NCBI GenBank assembly: GCA_024280455.1
Contig: JAJRQC010000023.1
Span: 1 to 64,000 of the forward strand
Source: Deltaproteobacteria bacterium
GTDB taxonomy: Bacteria > Desulfobacterota > Desulfobulbia > Desulfobulbales > Desulfobulbaceae
DNA length: 64,000 bases
Direction: 5' to 3'
Part shown: positions 59,994 to 64,000 of the stretch, in pieces
How the letters are laid out: each line of letters opens with the position of its first letter
Numbering within the stretch: the first letter of the stretch is position 1
Program-made: the position numbers and the translations under genes
The notes under the pieces: model-generated
Database searches by the model: none
What the model was told of the DNA's origin: nothing
The model's input: the letters and a program-made list of their open reading frames with translations, nothing else

Positions 59994-60935
59994 TTATTCC
60001 CATCCCCACCTGTTGACGACCATGGGTACATCGTCTGCAGCTGAAGCCTCAAGAATGGAGCCGTCAAAAATCTTCACGTTCTTATAGCCTAGCAGGTCGT
60101 GCAGAACAAAATAGCCCATGGCTGCGGCAAGACCGTGGTTACTGTAGGTGATGACTTCAACATTTTTGTCGGCCGGCAGGTGAATACCCTTGGCCATCTG
60201 CTCCAGTTCTTTTGTCTTCCTGAAATAAGAGGGAGCAAAATCAACACCGGCAATGGTCATGAACCCCTGTGGCCAGAGCAGTGCTCCGGGGATATGGCCG
60301 GCCCGGCTGATCTCACTGTTTTTCTCATGACCGAAATACTGATCAGCGAGCCTGTTGTCGACAAAGTAGACCTTGGATGAACCGATCTTTTTCTTAACGT
60401 CGGCAAGGGTTGCCACCTTGCTTGCTACCATTTTGCCGGTGAAGTCACCGCCAAGGGGAGCGACAGCTTTTGTTGAAACTGGTTTTTCCGTCTGCTCCCA
60501 CGCGGCCATTCCTCCATCGAGGATGGCAACCTTGTCAAACCCGAGGGTATGTAAGGTCCACAGGGCGCGGGCACTTTTTGCCGTGTCCTTTGGGGTGATT
60601 CCTTCATCGTAAACAACAACAAAGGAATCGTTGCTGACCCCGTACCCCTTGATCATGTCGACCAGATCCGCTTCCGGGGGCATCATGAAACCGACAAATT
60701 CCCGGTTCATGCTCATCCAGGGGCCAAAGGCTTTGACAGCTCCGGGAACATGTCCTTTTTCGTAGTGGATAAACTCACTGACATCCAATATGACCAGCTT
60801 GCTCTTATTCAGGTTTTTGGCAAGCCAGTCAACACTCACCAGCGAACTCTGCGCTGCCAGAGTCAGGCCCGGCAAACAGAACATAAACAGGAGAACGCCA
60901 AGTAAAGACGTTTTTAATCTGCACACTCTATTCAT
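59994..60935 (-). CDS. Periplasmic tandem-rhodanese protein lacking the catalytic Cys
   Basis: A 313-aa exported protein with a signal peptide (about residues 1-27) and two rhodanese domains: SVDWLAKNLNKSKLVILDVSEF and VYFVDNRLADQYFGHEKNSE. The second-domain active loop reads YSNHGLAAA; Ser265 stands where the sulfur-carrying Cys is expected, and its codon AGT is one base from TGT. It probably cannot carry a persulfide and may act as a binding protein or partner to the Cys-containing paralogue encoded just upstream. The two share order and many motifs (FVLHDLLGYKNV versus FVLHDILGYKKV), so they are old duplicates. Confidence 0.88.
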   Translation of the reverse strand: MNRVCRLKTSLLGVLLFMFCLPGLTLAAQSSLVSVDWLAKNLNKSKLVILDVSEFIHYEKGHVPGAVKAFGPWMSMNREFVGFMMPPEADLVDMIKGYGVSNDSFVVVYDEGITPKDTAKSARALWTLHTLGFDKVAILDGGMAAWEQTEKPVSTKAVAPLGGDFTGKMVASKVATLADVKKKIGSSKVYFVDNRLADQYFGHEKNSEISRAGHIPGALLWPQGFMTIAGVDFAPSYFRKTKELEQMAKGIHLPADKNVEVITYSNHGLAAAMGYFVLHDLLGYKNVKIFDGSILEASAADDVPMVVNRWGWE

Positions 60936-60957
60936 TCTATTCCTCCAGGGATTGCCT

Positions 60958-61044
60958 GGAAATCGTAGCTGACCGCAACGATTTCCGGGCAGATTCCATT
61001 ATTTTATTTAGTGCGGCTATGGCCGAAAAAAAAGTTCCGGCCAT
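60958..61044. other. Two hairpins between the rhodanese genes
   Basis: GGAAATCGT/ACGATTTCC (60958-60986) and ATGGCCG/CGGCCAT with an A8 run inside (61019-61044). They may attenuate or stabilise the transcript between the paralogues. Confidence 0.55.
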
Positions 61045-61067
61045 GCCTGTTGCTGATTTTCAGACAA

Positions 61068-62027
61068 CTACTTTGCACTCCGCCCCCAGGTAAAGGTGTT
61101 CAAGACCAGATCATCATCGGCGCCATATTCAAGCATTGAGGCATCATAGACACTGACCTTTTTGTAGCCGAGAATGTCATGGAGAACAAAGTAATCCATG
61201 CCGGCGTACTGGCCGGTGTTGCAGTACACAATGATTTCCCTGTTCTTGTCACTGGGCAGCCCTACCCCTTTGACCATCTCTGCAAGCTGCTTACTGTCCC
61301 TGATTGTTGCCGGAGCACGGTTGGCACCGGCATTATTCAGGAACGGGGCAGGCAGGCTGATGGAGCCGGGGATATGACCGAATCGTTCAACATCGGCCCG
61401 TTTGTCTGCACCAAAGTGTTGGTTACTGCCTCGGGCATCGACAAGAATGGCGTCCTTTTTCTTGACCTTGTCAAGTACCTGCTTCAAGGTCGCAACCTTG
61501 GAGGAATCGAGCTTGGCGACAAAGGTACCAGCTTTGCTTTCAGGGACCTTGTTGTCAATGATCCGGCCCTCAAAGGTCCACTTGGTAAAACCGCCGTTGA
61601 GGTAGGAAACATTGGTATGTCCGATTGCTTCCAGGATCCATACCGTTGCACAACCCTTGGTGGCATCACCAATGGAGTTTCCGTGATCGTAAATGACCAC
61701 ATGTGATGATGGATTGACCCCGATAGCCTGCAGCATCTGGGTCAAATCTTCAGGTTTGGGCATCAACTGGCATTCTCTTTCTTGATCGAATGGTTCCCAG
61801 CCGACATAGGGAATGTTGTAAGACCCTGGAATATGGCCCACTCCGTAGTTGGTCGTCGTCCTGACATCTATAACAACAAGATCCTTGGCCTCCAGGTTTT
61901 TTTCGAGCCACTGGGTGGTCACCAGAGCTGTGGTTCCTGCCGTAACCGTGGTCGCCGGAACGGACATACATCCCGCCGCTACCAGCAACACTATGAATAT
62001 CAAAGAATGTAACAGCTTATTTTTCAT
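61068..62027 (-). CDS. Rhodanese-like sulfurtransferase lipoprotein
   Basis: A 319-aa exported protein with a lipoprotein signal (IVLLVAAGC, lipid-bearing Cys20) and two rhodanese domains. The second keeps the catalytic loop YCNTGQYA with Cys269, so it can form a persulfide. The first (VIDVRTTTNYGVGHIPGSYN) has no Cys loop, as usual for tandem rhodaneses. Adjacent to a multihaem cytochrome; a similar combination occurs in the ext-type selenite/tellurite reduction clusters described in Geobacter-like bacteria, but I cannot confirm orthology from sequence alone. The substrate may be thiosulfate, polysulfide or another chalcogen. Confidence 0.88.
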   Translation of the reverse strand: MKNKLLHSLIFIVLLVAAGCMSVPATTVTAGTTALVTTQWLEKNLEAKDLVVIDVRTTTNYGVGHIPGSYNIPYVGWEPFDQERECQLMPKPEDLTQMLQAIGVNPSSHVVIYDHGNSIGDATKGCATVWILEAIGHTNVSYLNGGFTKWTFEGRIIDNKVPESKAGTFVAKLDSSKVATLKQVLDKVKKKDAILVDARGSNQHFGADKRADVERFGHIPGSISLPAPFLNNAGANRAPATIRDSKQLAEMVKGVGLPSDKNREIIVYCNTGQYAGMDYFVLHDILGYKKVSVYDASMLEYGADDDLVLNTFTWGRSAK

Positions 62028-62083
62028 TGAAATACTCCTTTGTTCTTGCTTGTGAATGATGGTCTCTACAGTTGTTGAACACC

Positions 62084-63442
62084 TTACTTTTTGATTTCGC
62101 CAGGGATTTCCTTCACGATAATCTTCTGGTTTGCAGTTGGTTCATCCTTGGCCAGGTCCGCTTCGGTGAGGAAGAGTTCCTTGTGGCCGTGACAAGCATT
62201 ACAGGAGCTGTTCTGTTTGGTTCGACGCTGGATGCTGTGTACTGAAGCAGAGTTCCATGTCGGCAGAGCGTCATAGTTGGCGACCAGATCTTCAGGTCCC
62301 GGCGCACCCTTGAGAACCGCCTGGAAATACCGAAATGATGCCAGAGAGTCCTTTTTCATGGGCGTATGACGCACCAGGTTATACTTATAGGGGTTTTCCG
62401 GAGAGCGATCAATATTGGTTCCGATTTTGAACGTATAGAGCGGTTCGGATGGGAAAATGACCTTGATCTGACCGGGTTTCTTGATGTCGAGCGATACATG
62501 ACAGTTCGAACAGTTAAAATAGGTGTTGGAATGGCAGACTGCACAGGCGAGCGTTCCGTCCGGATGTGCGTTGTGCATGGCTATTTTCGACTTGCCGGAT
62601 TTTGCCGCATCAGGATGACACGATTCGCAGCGCACGGTTTTGGTGGCGTAATAGCGTTTCACACCTTCGGGCTGCGTGTTGTGCAGGTGATCGGCTGAAT
62701 GGCAGTCGGTACAGACCATCTGGCCCTTTTCGTAATGGACATCTGCAGTGGCGCCGAGTTTGCCCATATACTCGCCGGCAAAACGGGAGCCATGGCAGGC
62801 GTAGCAGGTTTTATCCATGGGTGGTGTTTTCTGGAACCGATGTCGATCAAGAAGACCGCCTTTGGCAACCGCCGGCCAGGCAACATGGCAGGAACCGCAA
62901 CTGGCGTGACAGTCTGCACAGTCAAGGGCCCAAGCCTCAGGCAACAAGGTGTCTTCCATCTTGTGCGGCGAGGTGATGGTTCCGACGATATCCAGAATGC
63001 CGGTCAATTTATAATGCATGGCATCTTTATAGGTGGAGGTAATGTCTTCATGACATTCACGGCATACGCCGCCACCGCCCTCTTCAGAGGGATCCTTTAC
63101 CATTTCTTTATGGGCTTCATCTTTATCGTCGACATTCTGTCCTTTATGACAGCTTATACAACCGATTTCTCCGTGCACGGACTCAACAAAGTCTTTGGCA
63201 ACACCAAAAGTATCCCGACCCCTCACCTGAGGGGCTGAAACGCCTCAGCCTGCAATGGCGGCACCGCCACTGGATGATGCCGCGCCATAGCTGTCCATCT
63301 CCTCAAGATCGGTATGGCAGTTTATACAGGAACTGCTTGGATCCGTATCCTGGGCGGCAAGGCTGCCGACCGGGCCAAAGGCAAAGGCCAGGCCCAGACA
63401 GGTAGCTGCAATGAAGATACCCTGTGTCTTTTTTCTTTTCAT
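62084..63442 (-). CDS. Eleven-haem c-type cytochrome with an in-frame TGA (candidate selenoprotein)
   Basis: Read as one frame from ATG 63442 (AAGGAGGATCAACTAG upstream), this gives 452 residues. A signal peptide (about 1-30) is followed by 11 CXXCH motifs: CINCH, CISCH, CRECH, CADCH, CGSCH, CYACH, CTDCH, CESCH, CAVCH, CSNCH and CNACH. The frame is broken only by TGA at 63247-63245 (codon 66), between haems 1 and 2, in GGAAIAG-stop-GVSAPQVRG. Without read-through, the first 65 residues would end there and a GTG start (63226) would give a 380-aa protein with no signal peptide, which could not be exported or haem-loaded. Selenocysteine insertion, or a nonsense mutation, are the alternatives. 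Function is probably periplasmic electron transfer, coupled with the rhodaneses. Confidence 0.78.
63207..63247 (-). promoter_or_regulatory. Candidate bacterial SECIS element
   Basis: On the minus strand the TGA is followed by 16 nt, then the loop AGGU. The upper stem is CCCCUC/GAGGGG. Below it UUUCAG can pair with UCGGGA with one mismatch, so the stem runs nearly back to the TGA. Known bacterial SECIS hairpins place a G(G)U-containing loop about 16-18 nt after the UGA. A bulged U like that of E. coli fdhF is not evident. Confidence 0.5.
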
Positions 63443-64000
63443 TCTAGTTGATCCTCCTTTTTGGTTTGAAACAAAAGGGTACCGTGAAAAGGAAGAATTT
63501 CACTTTGTGATGCAGGTCGACGCCATCGCTTGTCCGGTTGCACGTTGATATCTATGGATGAGTTAATGTGATCAGAAGACAACATTTCCCCGATATACAG
63601 CAGATATCTTCGGGCGTGCGCAAAAGCGGTAACTTCGAGCCGTTCCACTTGGCTAAAAAAAAACTTTCATAGTACCCACAACTCGTGAGTTGGTCCTGCC
63701 CAGTAATTGAAAAAGTGAAATTGCTGCCTACTCTTAAATGGCTCCTCAAGCCGGTAGGGCGGGGGAATCTATTCCGGATACAAAAGAAGTGTCGAGCGAC
63801 AGATTCCTGACCTCATGAAAGGCTGAATTGGATTTCCAGATTGAATCTGATCAACATGGAACTTATTTGAAGTTCTGCCCAAATGATTGGAATCAGCCAA
63901 TGACAAGAGCACAAGATAGGCTCTGGCAGTGCATTTCAGATGATGCCTGGCCGGTCGGTGGTTGGTATCTGCGGGCGGTTTCACATTCCACGTTCCGTTG
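63443..64000. other. Right end of window, no gene recognised
   Basis: About 560 bases with no convincing reading frame on either strand. The promoter of the cytochrome operon should lie here, near 63470-63600, but no clear -35/-10 pair could be assigned. Confidence 0.4.

Noticed and set aside
62084-63226. 380-aa cytochrome starting at GTG 63226 as a complete gene
   Set aside because: It would have no signal peptide, which a periplasmic c-type cytochrome needs; the upstream same-frame segment supplies it.
63439-63648. 69-codon minus-strand frame upstream of the cytochrome
   Set aside because: No ribosome site or recognisable features, and it covers the cytochrome's own ribosome site.

Overview
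The window looks like a chromosomal segment of a Desulfobacterota bacterium, most likely near Desulfobulbales. This is inferred from protein flavour and gene content: a multihaem cytochrome next to exported rhodaneses, a Rieske/cytochrome b pair, a YcaO-TPR protein, a CZB chemoreceptor, and many short intergenic repeats typical of that group. There is no rRNA, no recognised tRNA and no CRISPR array.

Layout. 0.2-9 kb: a 55-aa protein, dGTPase, a CBS-tailed ClC channel, a free-standing RapZ C-terminal-like protein, a phasin-like protein, a UbiB-type kinase and one IS1634-family insertion sequence. 9-20.4 kb: two RND efflux systems (a minus-strand adaptor/pump pair; a plus-strand TolC/adaptor/pump operon whose adaptor is frameshifted) and a small periplasmic Spy-like protein. 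20.4-23.6 kb: a ydbH-ynbE-ydbL operon for inter-membrane lipid transport. 24.2-32.6 kb: a glucosylglycerate-type solute cluster (two GT4 glycosyltransferases, a GH13_18 phosphorylase, a mannose-6-phosphate isomerase-type cupin, an M20-like protein, GpgS, and a broken HAD gene); its middle three genes sit between two ~175-bp inverted repeats. 33-37.8 kb: a CZB methyl-accepting protein and a hybrid histidine kinase with a membrane partner. 38-46.2 kb: minus-strand housekeeping genes (cytochrome b, Rieske, coaD, rsmD, pssA, psd, ilvN, ilvB, a D,D-carboxypeptidase).

46.2-48.9 kb is a graveyard: a broken group II intron, a ppsA remnant and at least four repeat families, several invaded by the same tiny motif (core GAAGTCTGCGCTTATC). 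48.9-57.9 kb: murJ, an EF-G paralogue lacking the switch II His, mog, purM, a DUF2065 gene, mgtE, htrA and a 59-aa membrane protein. 58.1-63.4 kb: a YcaO-TPR fusion faces a minus-strand set of two exported rhodanese-like proteins, one with Ser in place of the catalytic Cys, and an 11-haem cytochrome.

The strongest lead is that cytochrome gene. It is interrupted by a single in-frame TGA, followed 16 nt later by an AGGU loop on a long stem, the geometry of a bacterial SECIS element. It may be a selenocysteine-containing multihaem cytochrome. Other leads are the inverted-repeat-flanked gpgS block, the nested mini-repeat, and the A7 frameshift in the efflux adaptor.
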